Positions 11,967 to 23,724 of a stretch of 64,000 bases of DNA are shown here, one piece after another. The stretch covers positions 372,001 to 436,000 of the forward strand of contig JAKLMB010000013.1 in assembly GCA_022813625.1 (NCBI GenBank). Direction: 5' to 3'. Both the position numbers and the translations under genes were made by a program. The DNA comes from Aaosphaeria pasadenensis (taxonomy: Eukaryota > Ascomycota > Dothideomycetes > Pleosporales). Positions within the stretch are counted from its first letter, which is position 1; every line of letters starts with the position of its first letter. The notes beneath the pieces were generated by a model, which was not told where the DNA came from, did not search any database, and was given only the letters and a program-made list of their open reading frames with translations.

Positions 11967-14380
11967 GATGAATGTGTGATATAAGAAGCTGGTAACACCG
12001 ACAAACTTAGAGACAGTTGACAATGAGGAAGCTGAGAGAATTCAGAGCGTACTTTTTGAAGAATGGAACAGGGCGGGATGAAAGTTTTTAAAGGGAGTTT
12101 GTTGTGAGTAGGAGCTAGGGTTGTTGGGGCGCTGATGGTGGTGGGGTGTTTTTAAAGTGAGGGGCCCGAGCACTGATGCGTCCAAAAAGAAACGGCGGCC
12201 GACGTCAGGATGGTCAGTCAGTCGTGTAGGAGTAGCTATCAACACACACACTCGCAGCCGGACGGGAGTATCTCACTACTACTGCTGGCCCAGTTACAAA
12301 CCATTCTAGCTTCCCTCATACCCGGCCGGGTACTCACCTGATGGCAGAATGTTTGTCTCCTTACCTCGGACAACTCTGTCTTCCTTCAATTGTCCGTAAT
12401 CTCCCGGTATTCTCTGTTGATTTCTGGTAGTTAGGTAGGTAGGTAGTGGGAGTGGGAGGGGTAGAGGAATGCTAGCAGCTGTGTATTATCGTCGCGCATT
12501 CAATATAAGCAAGCAATCCCCCCCGATTTCACGGTGGGAGAAGGATGCACCTTCTCTCCCACTCCAATTCACACCAACCTCAACCCTCCGACTACACCGA
12601 AACAAAAAGCCACGCCAATGGAAAAAGACACCGACCCATAGTACTCCTCTATGCGAGGTGACGCCGATAGCTACTGGGCACTATGCTACACGACCCCTCC
12701 AATCTGCGTCAGGGAACCCCAACTCCGAAGCCGCTATGAGAAAAAGATTATGAACCTGGTTGCCGTAATACATCGAATTGCTTGTGGCGACGCGGGACAC
12801 TCGGCGGCCGTCGCCTTCGCCTTCGCCGTCACCATCTGCATCTGCATCCGCATCTGCATCATACTGTAATCCTGTCTCGGTGGGATGGGGATAGATGCGT
12901 GGGTTGGCGCAGCGCTGGACAATCATTCGATAGTAAACGGGATGACAATGTCTGATTATGCAAGTTTTGCTTTGTGTGGTTGGCGAGCATTCTGTGTAAC
13001 GAGCACATGCCTCTTGCCCGCCACGCAAGCGTCACCGCCAGATTCCTGATGCTGTTCACGGCAACCACCAACACCTACAGAAGATTTGTGAGATTGACGA
13101 CACAGCACGACAATAGCCTACGAAGGCAAATGGTGAGGTAAACACAACTCAGATGTTGAGATGTTACAGATGCATAGTAAGCGCATCCGCGGCCGAGAGG
13201 CTAGCCACTTTTAGTGTGAACGTAGCAAAGTAGCAGTAGGAAGCTCGTGGAGGACATGTTTTGTTTTTGTTCTCACCTCATGACTTGATATTTTTGGGAA
13301 TTTGGAATAGCAATTGATGGGTCATAGACTCACTACGACGTTCTGGAAGTTCATTTCGGCATCCCTGCATCTACAGTGCCATGTATACCATGTATATATC
13401 GGCATGTGGACTATTATGATATCGGCAAGAGGGGCAGAGAGAAAACATGTCGTCAAAGGTCCGAACCATGTTCATAGGGCTGATCGCCGGAATTGTCGGG
13501 CAGTTTGAGCGTGTTCAACCACGACACGTGCAGTGAGTGTATCGTAACAGAACACAATCCGATCATCTACTGGTGCGCATACCGGTGCATGGTACATTTT
13601 AGATTGTGTGGGCCCTGCACGCAACGTTGCTCGACTTTCCAAGTAATAATCTGATCTGATACTTGATTCATGGTAAACGGAGTACTTGAACCATCAATGT
13701 GCCCACTTCTCGAACGTCAAACTTGTCCACTCGTACTATTGTCTCGCATGTACCGTCCAGCACCAACCTCAACAGTAACAACTGTCAGGACGCAAAGAGA
13801 GGCCAATGATCTGATATGCGCTAAGAAGAGCAAGCTATCTCCCAATCGAGCTCATCATTTCGCAGTCGTAGGTACCTAGGTATTTAACGATGGCATGATC
13901 ATACGAGTCGATCCCCCCCTCATAGGATGATTATCATTTCAGGCCACCGTGTTGGAGGTTGTGGAAAGATAATAATTGCAGTCGTGTCAACGGTGATGTA
14001 AGTTATTGTTGGGATGATTGACGAGGATTGCCACTGAATCGCCATCTGGTCTGTATTTATTCTGATCGATAAGACGTCCTCAGCGATGATGTTTGGCCGT
14101 CCAATAATTGTGATGGCATTCTGTGTGTTCTTGGGAAAGGGGACGATTTGAGAGGAGTAGTAGCTCGACCAATCAGCATTGATTACGTTTTGGCGTGGTG
14201 TGACAGAGCTTGCCCATCTGCCAAGCTTTTCGTCGAAACCTCATCTCATGGGCATTTCTCCTTCAGCTTCCCATCCTCCTCCATCACCTATCTGACCCAT
14301 TGAGACCGGCTGTTCCCTCGACGGGGAGCTTCAACCTTTCCTTTCCAATTCGTGCTTCAATCTCCACTCCACCCGCCATC
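11967..14380. other. intergenic between divergent GAPDH and COX5
   Basis: About 2.4 kb is shared upstream sequence for GAPDH (leftwards) and COX5 (rightwards). No gene is recognisable. It contains short TAGG tetramer repeats (about 12430-12446) and a GCATCT/GCATCC hexamer run (about 12838-12860). Pyrimidine-rich stretches close to both start codons are typical of strongly expressed fungal promoters, but I can assign no named site. Confidence 0.5.
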
Positions 14381-15172
14381 ATGATGCGCTCCTCCGTCAT
14401 CCGGGCCTCCAAGTGCTCGGCTTCGATCATCCCATCGACCGCAACCCGTCAAGCTGCCCGTGTCCCTCGCGCTGCCTCCATCGTCTGCGCCCAGCAACAA
14501 CAGACCCGTTCGGCCCATGCCATCTCTAACCCAACCCTCGCCAGCATCGAGAAGCGATGGGAGGACATGCCCCCCCAGGAGCAGGCCGATTTGTGGATGT
14601 CGCTTAGGGATCGCATGAAGGTCGACTGGAAGGAGTTGACCCTCCAGGAGAAGAAGGCTGGTGCGTAGAACCTTCAATTATGCCATTGGGTGTATCAGGG
14701 CGCCGGAGGACGTGTGGTGCTGTTATCACTGTTTTATGGTGCCAGTCTCGGCAAAATATCCGAGGCAGCGGACCCTCACATATTCGCCTACGTTCTGAGA
14801 ACCATCAAGCTGATATATCATCTGCCATATAGCTTACTACATCGCTTTCGGTCCCCATGGCCCACGACGACCCCCTCCTGCGGATGAGGGTCGCAAGGTC
14901 TTCCTCATGACCACCGCCGTTGTCGGCGCTGCCATTGCTGTCTTCTCTGCTACCCGTCTCTTGGCCAACCCCCAGCGACCGCACACAATGACCAAGGAGT
15001 GGCAGGAGGCCTCAGAGGAGTACTTGAAGGTATGCTGGTTTTGGGCGAATGCCTGGGCAATCCAATGTCACGATGCACATACTAACCCTTTAACCAGGCA
15101 CAAGGCTCTGAGCCCATCACCGGCTACAAGGGCATGTTGGTCCAGTCTCCTCCCGGCAAGAAGGATGAGTAA
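14381..15172 (+). CDS. COX5: cytochrome c oxidase subunit 5 (COX IV family), mitochondrial
   Basis: Three exons in phase: 14381-14660, 14833-15029 and 15098-15172, giving 183 residues. The protein is a nuclear-encoded subunit of respiratory complex IV in the inner mitochondrial membrane. The N-terminus is an Arg/Ser/Ala-rich presequence (about 1-45, no acidic residues), as expected for mitochondrial import. A matrix part follows with WEDMPPQEQADLWMSLRDRM, then AYYIAFGPHGPRRP spanning the first splice junction. A single transmembrane helix (about 112-130, MTTAVVGAAIAVFSATRLL) comes next, and the C-terminus reads GYKGMLVQSPP. The two adjacent ATG codons at 14381 and 14384 are both possible starts. 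Confidence 0.93.
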
Positions 15173-16834
15173 ATTACAAGAGATGTCAGCAACATACAAA
15201 CAATATCAATACCAAGCCACATTTCCTCTCCTTTGGTCGAATTTTTCCTTTGGTACTGTTTGTGTGAGATTCATGACGAAGGCGCGGGAAAGGGTTCCGT
15301 CGTGCTCGATGGCAGCAGCAAAATCGTCGCCGCTGCTGCTGTTGCTGCTGGGTTTTGGCCAGCCATCTTTGTCACAATAGTGTTCCCCTTTGTACAGAAA
15401 TTTTAGAGAAGAGCATTCCACGGATTTTTTTCCAACATCGTCCCATCCCAAAAACAATAATCTTGCGTGGTCAACCCCCCCTCCCCTCTCGTTTGAAGTT
15501 GCTACTCTCTCCACTTGCCAATTGTACAACTTACGCACGAAAACATTTCCAAAACAAATGTACGTTACGGACCCGCATCTCCCCAATCAGAATCGAGTTC
15601 TTCACTCTCGGAATTATGATCCGGGACTGTTGCCGTGTAACCATGTGATGTCATCCATCTCCTTCAACATGCATCCCCTTCTCTAAATACTGTAGTACGA
15701 CAGACAAAGTACGCAGTAGTAGGCATATACTCAATTCCCCTAATGCTCCTCCCACGAGAATTGAAATCCCCGATACTCTCATACCCGCATAAGGTCTGTG
15801 TCACCTGAGACGATCTCGCATCAACGGTCGAATTCACTGTTTAAGCCATTGCTTTCACTTGACTCATGAGTATGTCTGTCTCATATCAAACACCTGATCA
15901 AGCATATTACAAACTACATCCTCACTTCTCACAAAAGCAGACCACTCCACGCTTCACCACAACCTACACAGAACAGCCGTCCCAGTAGAGCGTACACTCT
16001 CCATATATACTCCATGATCAAGCTACAAATACATAACCCACCCTCACTGATAGCCCTACCTTGACATTCGACGTATCTCCCTCTTATACAACCACAAACC
16101 ACGTACCAATCAACCATCCATCACCCGTTTCTTTGCTGAACCACAAAGCCTCCACCTCCCCTTCACCAAATCCCCCCACAGAGTCAAAGTAGACATACAT
16201 ACGTACAGGCACAGTGCCCTGGCTCCTTAGGGACATGATGCACATGGTCATAAGACGCAATGATGACCCATCCGCGGCCGTGTTCGTGTGTTTCTTTTTG
16301 TGATCAGCAGGCGGAGGGCTTACTCGCCACTGTTGTGCTCGACCGCGGCCGGTGGCTTCGGGGATGCTTTGTGCGTGATGTAGAACATCACATCGCATGG
16401 GTGAGGTGAAGTTCTAGATGTGTTTGACGTGGGAGAATGGAGGGGTGTTCGGGGGTCGGGGTTAGAGGTTGAATGTGGGATGTGGATGTGGATGAGATGG
16501 GGTTTTGTTCGCTACAATCAGATGTCACGGATGAACAGGGCTGATCAAATCATTCGATTCGTATTATATACTATCATTAAGGTTTTTTTCTCGTTAGGGG
16601 TATAATTCCGTAAACCAGGGGGGCTCCAGGAATCCTTTCACCTGTAGCAGTAACGCCGTGACATATGCGACAACCATCGAGTGCGCAAGCACCCGTCGTA
16701 GGCGCAAGCTCCCAGGATGTTCGACCTCAGGGTTCCTTTTGGGGCAGCGAGATAACTGCGAAAACAATGAACTCCCACCCATCCAACATACAACTACTGC
16801 CACTGGTATCGTCAGTTGTTGACCGCTACGACTT
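15173..16834. other. intergenic, convergent 3' ends of COX5 and APC15
   Basis: About 1.7 kb lies between two converging genes. It should hold both 3' untranslated regions. The open frames on either strand are short and show no recognisable protein. I see no repeat or RNA gene in it. Confidence 0.5.
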
Positions 16835-17965
16835 CTAGCGAGCTCCCATAAACCTCGATCTCAGATTGCCTCTTCCGGCGGCGGGAGAGCTGCGGAGAAA
16901 TGAACTACCATCCATGATGGAACTGCTTCCGTCCATGCCAAAGCTGCCTCGGTTGTTGACTGCCATGACTGCGCTGTTCCTTTGAGATCGCGTAACCCTC
17001 GCTGCCGAGCTTCTCACACCAGAACTTCTTCTGGCCGACCTCCTGCTTCGAATGCTGCGGACGGAAATACGGCTGGACTCTAGATCCTCGTCGCTGGAAT
17101 CTAGGTCTGTATCTGTATGCTCGTAGCTTCCTGCCTCGGGGATGTCGTCGTCAAGATCCCTCTCATCCTGGAGAACGCCTGCCATTTCAGCCTCTTCGCG
17201 CTCAAGCATGTGCTCGACTTCAGCCTGCATCATGCTTCCCTCGATGAAGCTGTCTTCGTTGAACGTGACGTCGCCAGCCTGTGGTCCTAGAGCGCTGGTG
17301 TCATCTTCCTCGACATCACTTGCTTCTTCCTCGGTGGACGAGACGTCGCTATCGTCCGCCTCAGCTTCTGGCACCTCGTCGTCGAGATCTCTCTCGCCTT
17401 CCATCATCTCGTCATCGCCTTGCGCGGCCTCTTCTTGGTTCGCTGCATCTGTCTGTGCCGCGGCAAGATCTAGAAGGACTTGTTCGCGCCGGGCTAGCAT
17501 CTCCTGTTCCTCCCGTTCGTAGTCCTCATCCATCTTCGCCTGATAGGTTTTCGCAACACCAGGCGGTCGGAGCCATCCTGCGCCAAATTTCCGTATATTT
17601 TGTTTCCGTTGGCGTATGTTGTTTTCATCGGCTATAAGGGCAGCCACAAACGCACTATTTGGGTTCTGGTTTCCGTGTTGTGAATTTGGGTTGCGGGCGC
17701 CGGTGTTATTGGCAGTTGAGTTGTAGGTGTCGTTGGACGGTATGTCGAGGTAAATGTGGCTTGCTCTACTTCCAGGCCACAAACTGCCGTCCTGTCGCGA
17801 CACACATGTTAGATTCGTAGTAGTAGAGAAGAAAATGAAATGTATGATGATAGTGGATGTGATACCACGCGGCTAGGATGGTATAGAGGGATCAAGGTGT
17901 AGGATTCAAGTACGTAACCAGGGTTTACCTACCGGCCTTGGTGGAATCAGCGGAAGCGACTGCAT
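16835..17965 (-). CDS. APC15: anaphase-promoting complex subunit 15 (Apc15/Mnd2-like)
   Basis: Two exons: 17933-17965 and 16835-17791, giving 329 residues. The first exon encodes only MQSLPLIPPRP, and the second continues DGSLWPGSRASHIYLDIPS; together these form the conserved N-terminus of the fungal Apc15 family. The family belongs to the APC/C ubiquitin ligase and controls release of the mitotic checkpoint. A second conserved block is KFGAGWLRPPG (about residue 75). After an acidic, coiled-coil-prone middle, the acidic signature ERDLDDEVPEAE occurs and is echoed later as ERDLDDDIPEAG. The C-terminal 90 residues are Ser/Arg-rich and probably disordered. Starting at the second exon's internal methionine would lose the conserved N-terminus, so the two-exon model is preferred. 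Confidence 0.85.
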
Positions 17966-18679
17966 GGTCGCATGAGTGTTACTTTTTCACACCGAAGGAA
18001 TAAGTGTAAGATTTGACGTGGAAAGCTTGAACTGCATGGAGTGTAGTGTAAAGGATTGGGAGCATTTGTATGTGTTTGTTTGTCCTCAACAGATGAGTGG
18101 ACTGGCAGGCCGAGCTAGTCCCGATGGAGAGTTGCTAGGCGGGGCGAACTCCGCCTTTTGTCTGGCTGGCCTCTCAGCCACTCACTGCTTTCCCGAAACG
18201 TAATGCTTCAATAATACTTCTCAGTAGAAATGGGGTCCATACTAACTCTGAAACCCATCGTACGAGTAGTGTTCTTTATTGTAGATTCGATATATTTACA
18301 CATGATGCATTCTTGTCGTTTGTCTTCCCACTCTCTTCTTTAAACAAAGTCTATACGAAAACATACATAAAACTTACGACATCCCCGAAGGATTTTGAAT
18401 TGAAACTAACTAGACATTCCTTAAACCCCGACAATTGCAGAAGCCAAATTTCGTATAAGCGGTTCAGTTTGGTGTTCTACGAGAAAGGCTAGGTGCTTCA
18501 GATATCTTTGCTCCTTCCTACCACGTATACAATGGTTACTAGCTACGAAGCCTTTCTTTCATGATACAACGATTGTCCAGTTTTGTATATTATATCACGA
18601 AAGATCTCCACCACTAAATCTGCCCATCTAAGTACCTTACTTTTAATCAAAGCCTAATTGTCGAACACTATATACCACC
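17966..18679. other. intergenic between APC15 and a small secreted protein gene
   Basis: About 0.7 kb of upstream sequence for two divergent genes. A TATA-like string lies immediately upstream of the ATG at 18680. I see no gene in it. Confidence 0.5.
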
Positions 18680-18934
18680 ATGAAATATCTTACTCCATTC
18701 CTACTGTTTTCGTTGGCACTCGCTGCGATCGATGCTCAGCTTGAGGATAATGTCTCTCTCACACTCGAGGAATTGAGAGACCTGCTGGATAAGCCGATGC
18801 ACACTACTGCTTTGATGGCGGGCGAGGCCTGGAAGCTAACCCAAAGCTATCTCGACCTCCTAGCAACACAGACGACGGTCCCGAAATCTTTTACGACAAG
18901 GCCGAGTGAAATTCATGAGCAAGTCGATCTCTAA
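18680..18934 (+). CDS. small secreted protein, unknown function
   Basis: A single-exon frame of 84 residues with a good fungal start context (ACCACCATGA). The N-terminus MKYLTPFLLFSLALAAIDA is a clear signal peptide with probable cleavage after Ala19, leaving about 65 residues. The mature part has no cysteine, is rich in Leu, Thr and acidic residues, and looks largely helical (around LTLEELRDLLDKP). I do not recognise a family. A short, secreted, orphan protein beside a gene-poor stretch is a typical profile for lineage-specific secreted proteins, including effector candidates, but nothing here proves a role at the host interface. A chance open frame is less likely because of the signal peptide and start context, but it is not excluded. 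Confidence 0.5.
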   Translation: MKYLTPFLLFSLALAAIDAQLEDNVSLTLEELRDLLDKPMHTTALMAGEAWKLTQSYLDLLATQTTVPKSFTTRPSEIHEQVDL

Positions 18935-19920
18935 AGATCTATTCGGATCAGAATGAACCGAAAGTCAGTCTCAAAGACTTGGTCTTCGTATAGAATAATG
19001 CCACTGACAGAACCTATCAGCAAACCATTCAGTAGTTGAGATACCACCTTGTTGGAAAGCATGGACTCACCAATATCGGAAGCCCAAGAATATTATTGAG
19101 CAAAACGTGGCTCGCCCCGATACCTGTTGGTATTGACTTACATAAGCGAACATTCAGTGATTTACTTTAGAATATAATAGAGATTGTTTATTGATACCTA
19201 AATTTGAACCGGGATGATGGAAAACTATGAAAAGCAGGATGGGTTGGTGTCGGCACAAAGACCGATTGCGTGTGGTTCCTCGTCATGTTGTGCTACACAA
19301 GAGTTCGTGTATGAATGTCGACGGCGATTGATCTCTGAACATGATAGCTTAGAGCCTTCAATGCAACCATGGCGCCTTTCAAACAGCTGCTGATGTCCAT
19401 GTTCTCGTCGACAATCGCATGTGAGAAAAGAACCTAGCCGAAAGGGGGATCCGTTTTGCTATTGATTGGGAGGCTGTCGCGGATGGCCAATGGCGATCAA
19501 CTGATCAGAACCGCGTATGCTTTCCTGCTTGTATTTGGGAAACAATTCTGGATTACGTAGGAAACTTGTAGGTGACTTCTGATGTTAAGATTGAAGTTTG
19601 GTATCGTGGAGGTGATGAACGGGGGATCAAGAGATCATTTCATATTTTTTTTAGGCCCGATTTTCCACATCTGCTATTGTAAAAGCGACTAAGAATAGGA
19701 TAGTTGTTAATTCACCCCTGTATGAGCATTATGGATTATTGCATGCAGTTGGAGACGCTGAACTTCGACTTCTTCAATATAGCTCTGTTGGCCAATAATA
19801 TCGTTGGTATTAATCACCGGAAGTGGAAATGTTATGGAGAGCGCGGCATGCACAGTGCTGGGTCTTAATTGACCGGTCAATTGTTCTGTGAGCTTGATTT
19901 TGGACAGTAATATACAAATT
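18935..19920. other. intergenic, possibly with a decayed gene fragment
   Basis: About 1 kb between the small secreted protein gene and NDUFA8. Most is A/T-rich and without signal. On the minus strand at about 19288-19425 a frame preceded by an AG acceptor-like site reads as plausible protein (SHAIVDENMDISSCLKGAMV and onwards to a stop). I could not connect it to a complete gene. Confidence 0.35.
19288..19425 (-). pseudogene. possible protein-coding remnant, family unknown
   Basis: On the minus strand about 45 codons read as ordinary-looking protein (HAIVDENMDISSCLKG followed by AMVALKALSYHVQRSIAV) and end at a TAG. A splice-acceptor-like CGGCTAG lies just in front. Farther upstream on the same strand other short plausible segments occur in different frames with stops between them. 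I found no complete splice model and no start codon in context, so a broken gene is the best reading. A chance frame is also possible. Confidence 0.2.
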
Positions 19921-20547
19921 TCAATGGGACGCGAAGATATTCTTCGTTCGTAGATGCACCGGCGTGTCGCCCTTTGGAGCGTCTGGGATGGTCTTCTCCA
20001 ATTTCTAGGTTGAATTAGTCGCTGTCTACCAAATCAGTTTTCGACTTGTGACGCTTACCAGTTTGTCAAATATGCATTTGTTCAACCTCCGCTCTTCCGA
20101 TCGGCAGTTCCACAACTGATGGTTCTGGTTTTCGAGGCATTGCCAATGGGTACGGAATTCAGACAAGCAGTTCTCGTTGATGTCCTTGATACTAAACTAC
20201 GCATTAGCAAAGTATAACGATATCCGTCGACTGAGGGATTGCATACACGCTGGCTGCGCATCTTGTGACCTTGCGACCTTCCTTCATGCACTCAAACTCT
20301 CCTCGGCCGTTTGCCTCTGTCTTGCACATCATGTAGTCGTCATTGTAGGCCTTGCATCGTGCTCCAATGAAAAAGGATGCGCTCAGGAGAGGAGCGGAAC
20401 TGGCTCCGAGTTCTTTGACTTTAGGGATGTCATCGGGCAACGGTGTTGTGTCGATGAGGGCTTGTTGATTGAATCTGCGGCATGTCAGCGATGTGACTCT
20501 TACCAAGAAGCTGTTAAAAGTACACACCTGGGTTGTCGTGTAGACAT
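19921..20547 (-). CDS. NDUFA8: NADH:ubiquinone oxidoreductase 20.8 kDa subunit (NDUFA8/PGIV family)
   Basis: Four exons in phase: 20528-20547, 20247-20474, 20059-20191 and 19921-20004, giving 154 residues. The protein is an accessory subunit of respiratory complex I on the intermembrane-space side. The first exon encodes MSTRQPR and joins FNQQALIDTTPLPDDIPKVK, which matches the conserved start of the fungal 20.8 kDa subunit. Several CX9C cysteine pairs of the CHCH fold are present: for example CKAYNDDYMMC followed by CMKEGRKVTRC, then the downstream pairs in exon 3. These are the oxidised pairs formed by Mia40 import. The C-terminus contains KGDTPVHLRTKNIF. Exon 2 must end two bases into a Val codon, using the donor GTATGC rather than the earlier GTGTAT, to keep frame. 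Confidence 0.93.
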
Positions 20548-20904
20548 CTTGAATGTGGAAGGTCAATGGCGAACGGTGCTCCCGGAGCAGACTGGTATAT
20601 GGAAGAGCTTAATCGTGAGATGAAGTTGGAGATCTAATGCCAAGAAGACCCCAGCTAGTAGCTCACGGACCAACCTACATGTTCGGAGAGCTCTCACTTT
20701 CTTTCTGGACCAAAACACGCAGCTCGTTGTGATAGCCACAACGTTGCTGGAATCAAACAAAGGATTCCAAACTCACGTGTTATTATTTGATGCATTGCTG
20801 GTTATCTTGTTTCACTTAATCGACGACTCACGTACCCCATAGCGCGTCCCTTTTACGCGTCCGTACCAGCCAGCAACGGCCGAACCATCAATCCAACAAT
20901 CAAC
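20548..20904. promoter_or_regulatory. shared upstream region of NDUFA8 and NUP57
   Basis: About 360 bases separate the two divergent start codons, so both promoters must lie here. I cannot assign individual sites. Confidence 0.5.
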
Positions 20905-22208
20905 ATGTCTTTTGGAGGTTTAGGGACGGGATTTGGAGGCGCTGAAAAAAAGACGGGCACTCTATTCGGCAGCACGACAGCCCCGGCAGGTGGTCTTTTT
21001 AGCCAAACGCAACAGACAACAGGAGGAAGTTTATTCGGCGCGACGACAACCCAGCAACAGCCACAGCAGCAACAGCAGAATGCAGGATCATCACTTTTCG
21101 GAAACCCGCAACAGAATGCGGGATCATCACTTTTTGCGAACACGCAACAACAAGCCCAACAGCCCCAACAGCAGCAGCTCAACAATAGCTTGTTTGGGGG
21201 AAAGCTGCAACCTGCTCCTACACTTCCTGCTCTCCAGGCACAGCAGTTGGCCCAGTCGCAACAAGGTCTCCCACAACTACGACAAAACGCAGATTCTGGC
21301 TTAGCAAGTAGCCTGCTCAGTGGACAACGTGAGTTAGATGCGCTAACTATTCTAATTGGAGAATTTCCACTAACGTAGTGATTTCAGGTGAAAAATCTGT
21401 CACCCAGCAAATGCAGGTGATAGCTGATAAGTGGAATCCAAAGAGCTTCAACTGCGCCTTCCAACATTACTTCTACAATGAGGTCGACCCTGATCAAGTT
21501 CCGTATTATGGACCACAGCCACACGAGGATGAGAAAAAGTGGGAGGAGGCGCTCGCCAATAAGCCTGGCCCAGGATCAATCCCAATACTAATCAGTGGAT
21601 TCGACGAGATGGCTGCGCGTATACAATACCAGAACTTGGCAGTGACCGCACTTCGGACGCGTCTGCACCAAATCAACGAAAACCTCATCGCGTTGAGGAA
21701 TACACACGAGTTCAAGATCAGTATACGCCTCCAAGAAGCGAAAAGGAAACATGTCGTTCATACACAAAGGACATTGGCTTTGGCAACTAAGGTACAAATC
21801 CTGCGGAACCGCGGATATGTAATGGACCAGGCAGAGGAAGAACTAAAGAAGAAGCTTGCTGAGTTGGAAAGAAAAACATTCGACCCCGTTCTCAGTGGAC
21901 GACAGGAAGAGATTTGGGCGAGAATGTCGGGAGTCAGGGAGCGCGCGCGGATATTGCAAGAGGAAACAGAAAAACTAGCCAAGACTGTCGACAGCCAGCA
22001 AGGAGAAGTCTTGAGCGAAGAAGACCAGAAGCAGATTGAAAAGGTACGATTGGAATGGAAGTCCGACATAGACTCAGCTAACCATAGACAGCTCTTGAAA
22101 GACTACGACAAGCAGCTCGACCATCTTAAAAAATGGGTTGATGATACTAAAGAGGAATATGAGGTATGGGAGAAGGACAGGAAGCCGTCAAAGTCCGCTG
22201 GGAGGTGA
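20905..22208 (+). CDS. NUP57: nucleoporin NUP57 (Nup54 family, FG repeats)
   Basis: Two exons: 20905-21328 and 21388-22208, giving 414 residues. The N-terminal 140 residues carry FG/GLFG-type repeats (SLFG, SLFA, GLFS, TLFG) in Gln/Thr-rich sequence, as in channel nucleoporins that bind transport receptors. The C-terminal two thirds form an alpha-helical, coiled-coil-rich part that contains the Nup54/Nup57 signature region (about 145-260, including NPKSFNCAFQHYFYN and the segment near PILISGFDEMAARIQYQ). In the family this part assembles with Nsp1 and Nup49 into the central channel complex. The splice joins CAA C with GT GAA, in phase. Divergent from NDUFA8. Confidence 0.92.
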
Positions 22209-22655
22209 AAGGGGGATACGATGCTGTCTCGAAATAGGCACGGATTGTGAAAAAGTACGTCGGTAGCTTCTTGAGCGATCTAGAAGCCACAGCCTGGCGA
22301 TTCTTTAGATACCAACGGCTTGCTGCAACAATAATCCTCATAATACCACTTTTTTGTACTATATTGGCTGTTATTCTGCGGTGGTGCGGATAGAAGCGCT
22401 ATAGGCACTTTCATGAGCTGCTCTAGAGACTCGATTTCATTTCTCTTCTTTAGTTGGATATCTATTCGTGTTTCATCCTCGGTTGTCATGTACAAGTGTG
22501 TTTAGGACTTGTGCGCCTCCCCAGTATTGTTACAATTGCATGCCTCTTATCCACAACTACTTTTACAGAGTGATCGGCCGTTCGAACGCCGCTCGATTTG
22601 AATTGGTAGACCGATGGATCGAATAAAATATGTATTTTCGGACTGTTTGGTTTGT
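22209..22655. other. intergenic, convergent NUP57 and TOM5 3' ends
   Basis: About 450 bases between converging genes; presumably the two 3' untranslated regions. I see nothing else. Confidence 0.5.
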
Positions 22656-22976
22656 TCAAACGAGTTTGCGGGTGTACTCAATGACGAATGGAGCTTTGGA
22701 AATAAATCAGTCGTGACCCTTCCATTGTCGTATCAATGATACTCACATAGGTAGAGAACAAGGCACGCAGCAGCAGTCCATCTGACATCGGATGCGGTCT
22801 GTGCCTCAGCAGCCTAAGGGAATCCGTTAATATCTTTGCATGTTTCTCATGCGGAAAGGCAAACGAACCTCAAGCTCTTGCTTGGATGGTGGTGGTGGTG
22901 CTGCGCCCTTCGTCAGTTCTTGATGCTCCATCTTGCTCTATGGCACTTATTAGAAATACTCACGTCCTCCGAACAT
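22656..22976 (-). CDS. TOM5: mitochondrial outer-membrane translocase subunit Tom5
   Basis: A tiny gene of four exons: 22964-22976, 22869-22918, 22747-22813 and 22656-22693, giving 55 residues. The pieces join in phase only with these borders, and every intron is GT-AG. The product begins MFGG, has a Pro-rich patch (APPPPSKQELE) and an acidic/Ala stretch. It ends with one transmembrane anchor, about residues 33-50, containing the strongly conserved LYLSPFVIEY, and a basic tail RKLV. This is the layout of Tom5, a tail-anchored component of the TOM import channel that passes precursors from receptors to Tom40. A methionine in exon 2 (MEHQEL) could start a longer-first-exon variant, but MFGG is the family start. 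No exon is long enough to be seen as an open frame on its own. Confidence 0.85.
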
Positions 22977-23724
22977 TATGATGGATGAGAATGCGGGTCA
23001 ATGGGAACGCTTTCGTGAATTGTCGTACTACTGAGTGTAGCTCTCTGACGTCTGTTCTCGCAAAAGTTTGGATGTCTACGTCGGAGCCAATTTCCAAAGA
23101 TTCGCCGATGTCACGTGGTATGTCAGCCTTCACCACATCACGTACCCCTTGAAATCCAGTTCATCTAATTTGCATGATTACTTATTGCTGCTGGCACTAA
23201 ATGGTTTCATCATATCGTTGGTTCTTCAGCTGAGCCATGTTATTATCGGGCTATGCTGATCGAAATTTCAATGCCCAAACAAACTTGTTGTCGTAGGAGT
23301 TACGCCCCAGCATTGATCACACTGTCAAGCTCGTTACTTGTCGCGTCCCTCGCTTCGTAAAACTAACAATGACTCCCTTTTTCTTTCAAGGCTAAGTTCT
23401 CCATTGAATGCAGTGTAACTCCCTTCGAAGTATATATCTTCTGCAAGACTTTGATTTATTGTTTCAATATATGCGGGGGGGCCCAGCAAGACCTAGCTGT
23501 CGATCCCGTTAACAGCATAGCGTTGTCGGCATGTGGTTCGTGATTGGTGAGGAACATGGGGACGCGTACAGGGCGTAGGTAAGATGATCGACGGACATTA
23601 TTGCATTGATCTTACTTACTCCTGTGGCACATGTTTTCTTATATATGAGTCTGCTTGGGCATTTCTTTCTTGTTTTCTCTCTTTAGCTCATTTTATAGCT
23701 CTTCCAGTCACTCGTTCACTCGTC
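22977..23724. other. intergenic between TOM5 and the GH55 gene
   Basis: About 750 bases upstream of two divergent genes. An open frame runs into the GH55 gene from 23584, but the signal peptide starts at the ATG at 23725, so the upstream part is read as leader. A G/C run occurs at about 23475-23483. I see no other feature. Confidence 0.5.
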
